NCBI GenBank assembly: GCA_023261185.1
Contig: JALRJN010000019.1
Coordinates: forward strand, 1 to 35,630
Length of the DNA stretch: 35,630 nt
Reading direction: 5' to 3'
Source of the DNA: Porticoccus sp.
Lineage (GTDB): Bacteria > Pseudomonadota > Gammaproteobacteria > Pseudomonadales > Porticoccaceae
Each line of letters starts with the position of its first letter. The stretch's first letter is position 1. Below the pieces are notes generated by a model. It had not been told where the DNA came from and did not search any database. It saw only the letters and a program-made list of their open reading frames with translations. Below are positions 17,210 to 25,468 of the stretch, one piece after another. A program made the position numbers and the translations under genes.

Positions 17210-18015
17210 GGGGATAACCTTGGCAGGGCATAGGGAGCCGTGATGGTTTCATCGTTGGCCGCCAGGTCAGATTTGATGCTTTGTTGCAGATCCGCCCAGT
17301 GGACCAGTTCCAGCTTGCCGTTGCTGTGTTCCACCAATGCGGTACAGCTTTCTACCCAATCACCGTCGTTACAGTAAAGCACATCGTTGATATTGCGAAT
17401 TTCCGGCTGGTGAATGTGGCCGCAGACAATGCCATCCACCTGCTGACGGCGGGCTTCCTGGGCAGCGGCTTCTTCAAAGGCTGTGATGGCTTCGCGGGCA
17501 TTTTTGACGCGGTTTTTCACGTAATAGGCCAGTGACCAGTAAGGCAGGCCGAACCAACGGCGAATACAGTTGCCCCACCGGTTCATGCGCAACAGCAAGC
17601 TGTAGCTGGCATCGCCCACCAGCCGCCGGAAAGGGCTGCACAGCACTGCATGATCGAGTTCATCGCCGTGCATCATTAGCAGACGTTTTCCTTCGGCAGT
17701 GGTGTGTACATAGTTCGCGCAAACTTCTATGTTGAGAATGGAATTACCGATGACTTCGCGGACTAATCCATCGTGGTTACCGGGTACGTATACAATGCGT
17801 GTACCGTTGTTGGCGAGTGCAATAATTTTTCGCAGCACCTCGTGGTGACTTTTTGGCCAGAGGAAAGAGCTTTTCATGGCCCACAGGGCGACGATATCAT
17901 CGACCAGGTAAAGGGTGTTGGCTTGGGTATTGTTCAGGAAATACAGCAGATAATCCGCTTTGCAGTCCCGGTACCCCAAGTGAATGTCGGATAGCCAGAT
18001 GGTGTTGTAACGCAT
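17206..18015 (-). CDS. LpxH-like metallophosphoesterase (UDP-2,3-diacylglucosamine diphosphatase family)
   Basis: This 269-residue calcineurin-type phosphoesterase carries most metal-ligand motifs: SDIHLG (Asp10, His12), VDD (Asp40), GNHD (79-82), MHGDELDH (His116) and GHIHQP (His200, His202). Members of this LpxH-related branch hydrolyse UDP-diacylglucosamine in lipid A synthesis. The second block normally reads GDIID; here it is DDIVA, keeping the bridging Asp but replacing Gly39 and Asp43. The ATG at 18015 has GAGGGA upstream. The gene converges on ugd, and the two stops share TTAA. A role in envelope lipid metabolism is likely but the exact substrate is uncertain. Confidence 0.85.
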   Translation of the reverse strand: MRYNTIWLSDIHLGYRDCKADYLLYFLNNTQANTLYLVDDIVALWAMKSSFLWPKSHHEVLRKIIALANNGTRIVYVPGNHDGLVREVIGNSILNIEVCANYVHTTAEGKRLLMMHGDELDHAVLCSPFRRLVGDASYSLLLRMNRWGNCIRRWFGLPYWSLAYYVKNRVKNAREAITAFEEAAAQEARRQQVDGIVCGHIHQPEIRNINDVLYCNDGDWVESCTALVEHSNGKLELVHWADLQQSIKSDLAANDETITAPYALPRLSP

Positions 18016-18199
18016 AATATTTCCCTCATTTGCCACAAGCCTAAATAAGGCAGATGACTGCGCGGTTGCAGTAAAAAGAAACTTTCATGACAAAACCGTG
18101 CCCAATATCTGGCCTGTTATCGCAGGCTTTTCTCACCAATTGCTGCGCCCTATGGCAACCATTTTTGCCATAATGGATTCTCTAAATAAGGAACGCTCT

Positions 18200-19363
18200 G
18201 TGCCCAAAGCTGTAATCAAAAATTGGATTATCCCCCTGTCCATTCTTCTGGTGGCGATTATCGTGGTGACGCTGTTGGCGGCGGCCAAACCGGTGCCACA
18301 ACCGCAAATGCCAGGTACAGAGCAGGCGCCAAAGATCCCCGTACAAGTGGCAGACCCCCAGTCTAGGCAGATAATGGTCTATGCGCAGGGGACTGTTCAG
18401 CCCAAGACAGAAATTACCCTGACCGCAGAAGTCAGCGGCCAGGTGGTGACAGTGTCTGAGAACTTTGTCGATGGTGGCTTCTTCGAACAGGGGGAGCCAT
18501 TGCTGCAGTTGGATGATCGCGACTACCGCATCGCTGTCACCCAGGCCAGGTCGCGGGTGGCGGAGGCAGAGAAAACACTGGCTATGGAAAGTGGTCAGGC
18601 GCGTCAGGCAAAGCGTGAGTGGCGTGACCTGGGCAACACGGAAGGTAATGCCCTGTTTTTGAGGGAGCCCCAGCTAAAAGCGGCAAAGGCGGCGTTGGCT
18701 GCGGCGGAGGCCGATTTGCAACAGGCGCTGATCAACCTGGAGCGCACCAGTATTCGCGCACCATTTGCTGGCCGGGTGCGGCAGACAGAAGTCGATCTCG
18801 GTCAATACGTGAGTGCCGGTACGCAAGTAGCCGCTATTTTTGATATTGGCACTGCGGAAATCAGGTTGCCGCTGACGGCGGATCAGACAGCCCTGTTACA
18901 GCTGCCTCTGCAACCCAACCAGCAGGTGCGATTGCCTGTCACACTGAGTGCGTGGGTTGGCGGGGAGCAGGCTACCTGGCAGGGTTGGTTACTGCGAACA
19001 GAGGCCAGTATTGATACCCGAAGCCGCGTACTGTACGGCATTGTTGAGGTTTCAGAGCCACTGGCTCACCAGCCGCCCATGGTGACGGGCCTGTTTGTGC
19101 AGGCCGAGATTGCCGGAAAAACTTTCCAGAATGTGTTGTCGGTGCCCCGTTCAGCGCTGTATGAAAAAAACCGTCTGCTGGTGCTGGATGATCAACAGCA
19201 ATTACAGATCGTCACGGTTCAGGTGTTGCAGTTCTCCGGTGAGCAGGCATTGGTCACCGGTATCGAGCAGGGTAAGAAAGTACTGTTGGAGCGCCCGGGA
19301 TATGTGATTGAAGGCATGTCCATTGAGCCCGTCATCAGTTCGGATGTGGCGTCAGACCAATGA
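18200..19363 (+). CDS. RND efflux pump periplasmic adaptor (membrane fusion protein)
   Basis: This 387-residue HlyD-type adaptor has an N-terminal membrane anchor (WIIPLSILLVAIIVVTLLA) and no lipobox. A beta-barrel/lipoyl half follows (EITLTAEVSGQVVTV ... EGQ-like FFEQGEPLLQLDDRDY). A coiled coil spans about residues 115-175, and the second lipoyl half is TSIRAPFAGRVRQTEVDLGQYV. It would bridge the inner-membrane pump to an outer-membrane channel. I chose GTG at 18200 because AAGGA lies seven bases before it. In-frame ATGs at 18098, 18152 and 18176 lack comparable sites. Its stop overlaps the permease start (ATGA). No outer-membrane factor gene is nearby. Confidence 0.9.
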   Translation: MPKAVIKNWIIPLSILLVAIIVVTLLAAAKPVPQPQMPGTEQAPKIPVQVADPQSRQIMVYAQGTVQPKTEITLTAEVSGQVVTVSENFVDGGFFEQGEPLLQLDDRDYRIAVTQARSRVAEAEKTLAMESGQARQAKREWRDLGNTEGNALFLREPQLKAAKAALAAAEADLQQALINLERTSIRAPFAGRVRQTEVDLGQYVSAGTQVAAIFDIGTAEIRLPLTADQTALLQLPLQPNQQVRLPVTLSAWVGGEQATWQGWLLRTEASIDTRSRVLYGIVEVSEPLAHQPPMVTGLFVQAEIAGKTFQNVLSVPRSALYEKNRLLVLDDQQQLQIVTVQVLQFSGEQALVTGIEQGKKVLLERPGYVIEGMSIEPVISSDVASDQ

Positions 19364-22300
19364 GTGCTTCCGGTAAAGGGTTGATCGCCTGGTGGGTCAA
19401 CAATCCGATAGCTGCCAATCTTCTGATGTGGATGATCCTGGTGGGCGGGTTTACCAGTCTTCCGGGGCTCGACAAGGAAATGTTCCCGAAAATTCCCAGA
19501 GACGTTGTGCAGGTCGAAGTGCCATATCCCGGTGCCGGCCCCCGGGAGGTTGAAGAGCAGATCTGTATTCGGGTGGAGGAAGAAGTTCACGACCTGGATG
19601 GTATTGAGGAGATTCGTTCCTTTGCCTATCAGGGTGGAGGCCGGATAGAAATTGAAGTGGCCGACGGCTACAGCACCCAGAAGCTGCTCAATGATGTGAA
19701 ATCACGCGTGGATACCATTAACACGTTCCCGGCTGATGCCGAAAGGCCGCAAATCAAGGAAGTGCTGGCCCGTACACAAATTCTCAGCCTAGCCGTTGCC
19801 GGTCCGCTAAATGAGGGCGATCTTAAGCGCCTGGCTGAAACTATTCGCGATGAGGTGGTGAACCTGTCGGGGGTGACTCTAGCGGAAATTGGTGGAACCC
19901 GTGCGGAAGAAGTTTCCGTCGAGATATCGGAAGATGCATTGCGACGCTACCAGTTGCGTTTTGAGGATGTGGTGGCGGCCATCCGTCGATCTTCCATCAA
20001 CCTGCCAGCCGGGGAAATCCGCGAAGTGGCGGGTGATATTGTTTTGCAAACCCGCGGACAGGCCTACCACCGCGCAGATTTTGAGCGCATTGTGGTGTTG
20101 CCTGATGCGGATGGCACGGAAATCACGCTCGGTGACATTGCCCATATCAATGATGGTTTTGCCGAGCAGGATCTGGTGTCAATGTTTAACGGCAAGCCAG
20201 CGGTCTTTATCAATCTCTTCAATACGCGCAATCCGGATGTGGTCACCACTTCCGAGGCAGTTCAGCAATACATCGATAGAAAAATACCCACGTTACAGCC
20301 TGGTGTTGAGTTGGTTGTCTGGCGCAACCTTTCCGTTTACCTGAATAGCCGTATCGATCTGTTGTTAAAAAATGCCCTGGGCGGCTTGCTGTTGGTGTTT
20401 GGGTTGCTGGTGCTGTTCCTGCGACCGGCGCTAGCTTTCTGGGTCGCTGCGGGTATTGGCATTGCCTATGTGGGCACACTCTGGGTCATGCCCTATTTGG
20501 GTATCAGTGTGAACGTAGTTTCACTGTTCGCATTTCTGCTGATTCTGGGCATCGTGGTGGACGATGCCATTGTTGTGGGTGAAAGTGTTTACGCACATTA
20601 TGAACGGGGCCTGAAAGGTGTGGAGAGTGCCATCCTCGGGGCGCATTCCGTATCAAAGCCAGTGACATTCGCCGTGTTAACCACCATGGTGGTATTTGTT
20701 CCCATGCTTTTGCTGCCTGGTGATTCCACCAAGCTGATGCAGGAAATGCCTAAAGTGGCTTTGATTGCACTGGCTTTTTCCCTGCTGGAGTCGTTCCTGA
20801 TTCTCCCTGCACATTTGTGTCACCTGAAGCCGGAAAAGCCACCCCGTTGGCTAGTAACCCGATGGTTGCGCAATGCTCGTCAGCACACCTCAGGGGGGCT
20901 AAAAAATTTCGCTGAAAATACCTATCGACCCCTTCTGGCGAGAGCTCTGGCACATAGCGCGACCACCATTTCCCTGTTTCTCGCGGTGTTAATTGTGGTT
21001 CTCGGCGTGTTTTTCACCGGATGGCTACGGGTCGCGTTTTTCCCGGTGGTGGAAGGTGAGTACTTGCGGGCTACTGTCGAGCTGCAGGAGGGAGTGGGTT
21101 TCCAACGCACGCTGGATATCATGGAGCAGATCGAGCAGGGCGTTGATGGATTAAAGCAGGAACCCCTGATGATGGCGGAAGATGGCGGTTCGGTGCTGGT
21201 AAACCATTTTTCCGAGAGCAAGGAAAACGTCGTTTCAGTGGTGCTTGAGCTGGCCAGCAATGAGACGCGTTCGGTGTCATCGCGAGCAGTTGCCGAGTTG
21301 TGGCGCAAACATATTGGACCGGTGGAAAACGTCGAAGAGTATGAAGTCGAGTACACCTTGATGGGGCGGCCAAAGGACATCAATCTGCTGTTAAAGGGGC
21401 GCGACATGGACGATTTACGCGCTGCAACCGCTGAAGTTGAGGCGGCATTGGGCAGTTATCCCGGCGTTTTCAATACCTCAAGCTCCCTGCGTACAGCCAG
21501 GCAGGAAATTGAAATCAGTCTGCAGGATGGGGCTGATACCCTGGGTGTCGGGCTGAGCGATGTGGCAGGACAATTGCGCAATGCCTTCTACGGCGCTGAA
21601 GCACAACGAATTCCCCGTGAAAAAGAAGATGTCAAAGTGATGGTGCGTTACCCGGAGCAGGAGCGCGCTAGTGTTTCTTCGCTCGATCAGTTGCGCATTC
21701 GTACGGATGACGGGCGAGAAATCCCCTTCAATGCTGTTGCTGAAGCGACCTTCGTGCCGGGTTATACCGAGATCAAGCGCCGCGATCGCATGCGGATGGT
21801 GGAGATCGAAGCAGAATTGACGAGGGGGGCTGCCTCGGCCAATGAGGTGGTCGGGGCATTGCTGCAACAACGCTGGCCGGCGCTGGAAGAAAAGTATCCG
21901 GGGTTAACGCTGGAGATTGCCGGTGCCCAGAAAGATCAACAGGAATTTGAAACTGGGTTCCTGCAGATGATGTTGCTTGCCCTGTTAGCCATTTATGCTT
22001 TTCTCGCGGTGGAGTTTCGCTCCTACTGGCAACCCGTCATGATTCTCAGCGCAGTACCCTTTGGTATTGCCGGCGCTATTCTCGGCCACATATTATTTGG
22101 CAAGGAAATCAGCATGCCTTCCATGATGGGCGTGTTGGCGGCAGCAGGTGTGGTAGTGAATGACAACCTGGTACTGATCGACCGCATTAACCAGCTCAGA
22201 AAGGAGGGGTGGCAGGCTCTGGATGCTGTCATGCAGGGTGCCAGAGATCGCTTCAGGCCCATTGTGCTGACGTCGTTGACGACTTTTTTTGGTTTGATGC

Positions 22301-22485
22301 CAATATTGTTTGAACGAAGTGCGCAGGCTCAGTTTCTGATACCGATGGTGATTTCCCTGGCATTTGGTGTATTGGTGGCCACGTTTGTGACACTGCTGCT
22401 GGTGCCGGCCATTTACATCTGTGGGGAGCGTTTGCAGGAAAAAATGCAGCGCGTTGGAGTGTTGGGTACTGAAAATGAAAATTAG
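19360..22485 (+). CDS. RND efflux transporter permease (AcrB/HAE superfamily)
   Basis: This 1041-residue inner-membrane pump has the RND duplicated layout: TM1 near residues 10-30, a large periplasmic loop, TM2-TM6 (about 335-490), a second TM7/loop, and TM8-TM12 (about 865-1025). The proton-relay pair lies in TM4 (GIVVDDAIVVGES, about 397-409). TM10 reads GVVVNDNLVLIDRIN, without the Lys that AcrB uses there, as in a large branch of uncharacterised proteobacterial RND pumps. It forms a tripartite system with the preceding adaptor and an outer-membrane channel encoded elsewhere. The substrate cannot be deduced. Confidence 0.94.
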   Translation: MSASGKGLIAWWVNNPIAANLLMWMILVGGFTSLPGLDKEMFPKIPRDVVQVEVPYPGAGPREVEEQICIRVEEEVHDLDGIEEIRSFAYQGGGRIEIEVADGYSTQKLLNDVKSRVDTINTFPADAERPQIKEVLARTQILSLAVAGPLNEGDLKRLAETIRDEVVNLSGVTLAEIGGTRAEEVSVEISEDALRRYQLRFEDVVAAIRRSSINLPAGEIREVAGDIVLQTRGQAYHRADFERIVVLPDADGTEITLGDIAHINDGFAEQDLVSMFNGKPAVFINLFNTRNPDVVTTSEAVQQYIDRKIPTLQPGVELVVWRNLSVYLNSRIDLLLKNALGGLLLVFGLLVLFLRPALAFWVAAGIGIAYVGTLWVMPYLGISVNVVSLFAFLLILGIVVDDAIVVGESVYAHYERGLKGVESAILGAHSVSKPVTFAVLTTMVVFVPMLLLPGDSTKLMQEMPKVALIALAFSLLESFLILPAHLCHLKPEKPPRWLVTRWLRNARQHTSGGLKNFAENTYRPLLARALAHSATTISLFLAVLIVVLGVFFTGWLRVAFFPVVEGEYLRATVELQEGVGFQRTLDIMEQIEQGVDGLKQEPLMMAEDGGSVLVNHFSESKENVVSVVLELASNETRSVSSRAVAELWRKHIGPVENVEEYEVEYTLMGRPKDINLLLKGRDMDDLRAATAEVEAALGSYPGVFNTSSSLRTARQEIEISLQDGADTLGVGLSDVAGQLRNAFYGAEAQRIPREKEDVKVMVRYPEQERASVSSLDQLRIRTDDGREIPFNAVAEATFVPGYTEIKRRDRMRMVEIEAELTRGAASANEVVGALLQQRWPALEEKYPGLTLEIAGAQKDQQEFETGFLQMMLLALLAIYAFLAVEFRSYWQPVMILSAVPFGIAGAILGHILFGKEISMPSMMGVLAAAGVVVNDNLVLIDRINQLRKEGWQALDAVMQGARDRFRPIVLTSLTTFFGLMPILFERSAQAQFLIPMVISLAFGVLVATFVTLLLVPAIYICGERLQEKMQRVGVLGTENEN

Positions 22486-22494
22486 GGGGTGGTG

Positions 22495-22965
22495 TTGAGT
22501 ATCAATCCGATCATAACGGCCACAGATCTGGCGCTGATTATTCAGTTGGCGGTTGCACCAGTGTTCCTGCTGGCAGGGATCGCCGGCTTTTTAAATGTCA
22601 TGTCAGGAAGGCTGGGTCGAATCGTCGATCGTGCAAGAGTGGTGGGTTTGCGGGAGCTGCGCCTCACAGATCTGGAGCAAAAAGACATTTGTCAGCGGGA
22701 ACTGCGCATTCTCTGGCGGCGGTCGAAAATCACCAACTGGGCCATCGGCCTGTGTACGGCTGCCGCACTACTTGTGTGTACCTTAATCGTCAGCTTGTTT
22801 GTTGGTGGTTTCTGGAAGCTGCATATCGGAGGCCTGATAATTGGCTTTTTCGTGTTGGCATTGGTGTTCCTGATTGTGGCGTTGATGCTGTTTCTGAAGG
22901 AAGTACAGCTGGCTACAAGAACCCTGCGTATTGCTCGGGAATTTTCCGTGGATGAAGTCAGCTAA
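22495..22965 (+). CDS. DUF2721 family membrane protein
   Basis: This protein of about 156 residues has one N-terminal membrane helix (LALIIQLAVAPVFLLAGIAGFLNV), a basic cytoplasmic segment with GRLGRIVDRAR and RRSKITNW, and two more helices (about 85-145). These are typical of DUF2721, whose function is unknown. Three consecutive start options exist (GTG 22489, GTG 22492, TTG 22495); TTG at 22495 gives the best spacing from AGGGGG. The gene follows the RND permease by nine bases, so it may be part of that operon. It ends at a two-way terminator. Confidence 0.85.
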   Translation: MSINPIITATDLALIIQLAVAPVFLLAGIAGFLNVMSGRLGRIVDRARVVGLRELRLTDLEQKDICQRELRILWRRSKITNWAIGLCTAAALLVCTLIVSLFVGGFWKLHIGGLIIGFFVLALVFLIVALMLFLKEVQLATRTLRIAREFSVDEVS

Positions 22966-22988
22966 CTGTTTTTGAAGCATCGCCAAAT

Positions 22989-23016
22989 AAAAAGGCCGAC
23001 AATTGTCGGCCTTTTT
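22989..23016. terminator. Bidirectional terminator between DUF2721 gene and acxR
   Basis: AAAAAGGCCGACAA is followed directly by its reverse complement and extra T residues, giving a long perfect stem with a minimal loop. It sits between converging genes and can end both transcripts. Confidence 0.92.
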
Positions 23017-23037
23017 TGTGCGACTTTAAGTCGCTGG

Positions 23038-25005
23038 TTATGGGCGCTCAATACCATATTTTTTCAGCTTGATGTAAAGCGTACTTTTGGCGATGTTGAG
23101 CTGTTTCGCAACCTGTGTCAGATTGCCGCCCTGTTCCCTGATGGCACGAATGATGACCTCTTTTTCGGCCAGATCGAGGGGGTTGGCATCGTCGTCTTCC
23201 AAGGTAGAGGAATGGGCTGCCAGAAAGTCTTTGGGCAGGTCATCTGGCGTGAGCTCTTCACTGTCAGACAGGAAAAAAGCCGCCGTAATAAGGTTGCCCA
23301 GCTCACGAATATTGCCGGGCCAGTTGTGGCGTTCCAAGAGTTCCAAAACTTTTTTGCTTAGCCTTTTCTGGTCGCCGGAGTGTTGCTCCAGCAGGTGAGC
23401 AAAAATATTTTGTGCCAGGAGAGAGACATCGCCCTTGCGTTCGCGCAGAGGCGGTACCGTCAGCGTCATAGACGAGATTCGGTAGTACAGATCCATGCGG
23501 AAACGGCCTTCTGCAACTTCCTGCGCCAGATCACGGTTGGTGGCGGCAATCAGGCGAAAGTTTACTTTGCGTGGGCGGGCTTCACCGACACGGCAGATTT
23601 CCGACTCTTGCAGGACCCTCAGGAACATGGGTTGAAGGTCCAGGGGCATTTCGCCGATTTCATCCAGGAACAGGGTGCCACCGTTGGCAGCCTCTATCTT
23701 GCCGATCATGCCGCCACGTCGAGCGCCGGTAAAAGCTCCTTCAACATGGCCGAATAATTCGCCGGCCAAAAGGTCACGCGATAAGCCGCCACAGTTAAGA
23801 GCCACAAACTCGCCTGTCTGCGAGGGACCTTCTTCATGCATGGATCTGGCAAAGAGTTCTTTGCCCACACCGGTTTCACCCTGTAATAGAACCGGGATCG
23901 GTGCTTTGGCAATACGTTTTGCCTGTTGTACCGCTTTGAGGAAGGGAGCGCTTTGACCGACCAGGCGGAAAAACCCAGTAGATCGGGACGGTGGTGGGAC
24001 ATTTGTCACTGGGTTCGTAGCTCTCTGTGACTGACGAGCGGGGAGTGGAATAATCGCAAGATAGCCAATCTGCTCACCTTGATGAATGACCGGTTGGACC
24101 CAGTTGGAGTCGATTTGGTTCAGGGCGCGTTCAGACTCGGGAGTAAACACGCCTTCATTGTTCAATGTCAGTATGGGGTTGTATGGCGTCAGGTTAATCT
24201 TAATACCTCTGGCCGCCAATACTTTATCTGCCATGGTGTTGGCGCGAACCAGCTTACCATCCATGTCAAAGACTAAGACACCATCATTGCCGGAGTTAGT
24301 AAAGTGATCAATGGTGGAGCCTAGCAGTAAATCACGTTGGGCCATTTTTAATTGAGCAAACTGGCCTTCAATTCTGCGCGCACCGGATATGGCCAATGCC
24401 AGACAGTAATCATGCAGGGTGTTTTTCAGACCCGAGATATTGAGTGCGCCTAACAGGCGTTTTTCAAAGGGGTCGCGAATCACTGCTGCAGAACAGGTCC
24501 AGCGACTGATATTTTCACAGAAATGTTCAAAAGCGTGAACCTGAACAGGTGCCCCAATATTTAGAGCGGTGCCGATGGCGTTGGTGCCTGCTGCTTGTTC
24601 ATTCCAGTTCGCGCCAGGAATAAGACTGAAGTTATTTGCCAGCTCCAGGGTGGCGGGGTCGCCCTCATAATCGAGGATCATGCCCGAGGGTGTGACCAGG
24701 TGCATGATTGTACCGGATTCGGCAAGCAGCTCTTTGGCTTCGCGCATGATAATTTCAGACGCTGATATGAGCTCTTTATGTTGCCGACGAATACCCATGA
24801 GTTCGTCACTGCTTAACTCCAGGCTGTGCTTGGCAACCAGCGGGTCAACCTGGCTCGATACACAGCGCTGCCAGGAGGCTTCGATAACAGAACGCACGGT
24901 GTTGTCGGGCAGGTTTCCGTCAGTCAGCAGTTTTTCTCGGGCTGACGCTACGCGCGTCGGATGCGATACGGCAGCCGACCCTTTAAGGGAGGATTCGTAA
25001 CTCAT
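23038..25005 (-). CDS. acxR: Sigma-54-dependent activator of acetone carboxylase (AcxR/AcoR type)
   Basis: This 655-residue bacterial enhancer-binding protein has an AcoR-like N-terminal region with a GAF-type sensor (about 70-220), a PAS-like segment (about 230-320) and a AAA+ domain (about 345-575). The AAA+ domain has Walker A GETGVGKE (376-383), the sigma-54 contact loop GAFTGA (423-428) and Walker B GGTLFLDEIG (442-451). A Fis-type helix-turn-helix closes the protein (about 628-650, NLTQVAKQLNIAKSTLYIKL). All parts for ATP-driven activation of sigma-54 polymerase are intact. It is divergent from acxA, whose promoter is of sigma-54 type, so control of acxABC in response to acetone or a related compound is a strong inference. 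The ligand itself is not shown by sequence. Confidence 0.93.
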   Translation of the reverse strand: MSYESSLKGSAAVSHPTRVASAREKLLTDGNLPDNTVRSVIEASWQRCVSSQVDPLVAKHSLELSSDELMGIRRQHKELISASEIIMREAKELLAESGTIMHLVTPSGMILDYEGDPATLELANNFSLIPGANWNEQAAGTNAIGTALNIGAPVQVHAFEHFCENISRWTCSAAVIRDPFEKRLLGALNISGLKNTLHDYCLALAISGARRIEGQFAQLKMAQRDLLLGSTIDHFTNSGNDGVLVFDMDGKLVRANTMADKVLAARGIKINLTPYNPILTLNNEGVFTPESERALNQIDSNWVQPVIHQGEQIGYLAIIPLPARQSQRATNPVTNVPPPSRSTGFFRLVGQSAPFLKAVQQAKRIAKAPIPVLLQGETGVGKELFARSMHEEGPSQTGEFVALNCGGLSRDLLAGELFGHVEGAFTGARRGGMIGKIEAANGGTLFLDEIGEMPLDLQPMFLRVLQESEICRVGEARPRKVNFRLIAATNRDLAQEVAEGRFRMDLYYRISSMTLTVPPLRERKGDVSLLAQNIFAHLLEQHSGDQKRLSKKVLELLERHNWPGNIRELGNLITAAFFLSDSEELTPDDLPKDFLAAHSSTLEDDDANPLDLAEKEVIIRAIREQGGNLTQVAKQLNIAKSTLYIKLKKYGIERP

Positions 25006-25178
25006 GGCACTCTCACTCGCCGACTTTTTATAGTTATTACACTGAAATTATAGAGTAGGACTGCGTATCTTCGTCTCCTGAGAGTGAAAATACAAGTTTT
25101 AGAAGGGCTTAAGGGGCGTCTGGAGGGTGAAAAAGCTAGATTTGAGGCCGAATTCTGCCAATATGGAGCGGTAAATGG

Positions 25179-25277
25179 CGATTAATACTATGGTCGTAGA
25201 CATGTTATAGGTGCCATGGTTTAATCCGTGTTCGATTAATGTCCGGCCTGCGACTGATATTCGAACGTTTTTCGGAC
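25179..25277. promoter_or_regulatory. Candidate upstream activator sites for AcxR
   Basis: CGATTAAT occurs twice on the same strand, at 25179-25186 and 25233-25240, 54 bases apart. GTCCG at 25241-25245 is mirrored by CGGAC at 25273-25277. These lie about 65-165 bases upstream of the -24 element, the usual range for enhancer-binding protein sites. The exact recognition unit is a guess. Confidence 0.35.
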
Positions 25278-25341
25278 GGTTTAGGTGGGCATTGATTTGA
25301 AAACCCTTATAAGACAATAAAATTTAACAATAAATTAAAAT

Positions 25342-25357
25342 TGGCACGGCTATTGCT
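25342..25357 (+). promoter_or_regulatory. Sigma-54 (-24/-12) promoter of acxABC
   Basis: TGGCAC at 25342-25347, five bases, then TTGCT at 25353-25357 matches the sigma-54 consensus. The GG and GC dinucleotides are separated by the required ten bases. Transcription should start near 25368. The divergent enhancer-binding protein gene supports the call. Confidence 0.92.
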
Positions 25358-25468
25358 GTAGCTGTAGCGAGGGCACTCCTCCCTAAAATCATAACTAACG
25401 GTCTCGTCAATGGGGCCAATGAATGGGGGAGGAGGAGTAGTAAATCAACATAACTAGAGGATATAACC

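Larger units (their letters stand above)
25006..25468. promoter_or_regulatory. acxR-acxA divergent control region
   Basis: A 463-base region with no convincing gene. It contains the sigma-54 promoter at 25342-25357 and a strongly AT-rich stretch at about 25300-25341 suited to DNA bending. Candidate activator sites lie at 25179-25277. The stretch 25006-25178 must hold the leftward acxR promoter; I see no clear consensus there. A long untranslated leader of about 100 bases separates the predicted acxA transcription start from its TTG codon. Confidence 0.7.

Noticed and set aside
25099-25317. 72-codon leftward frame in the acxR-acxA gap
   Set aside because: No family resemblance and no convincing ribosome site, and it covers the likely enhancer region. 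It is treated as non-coding.
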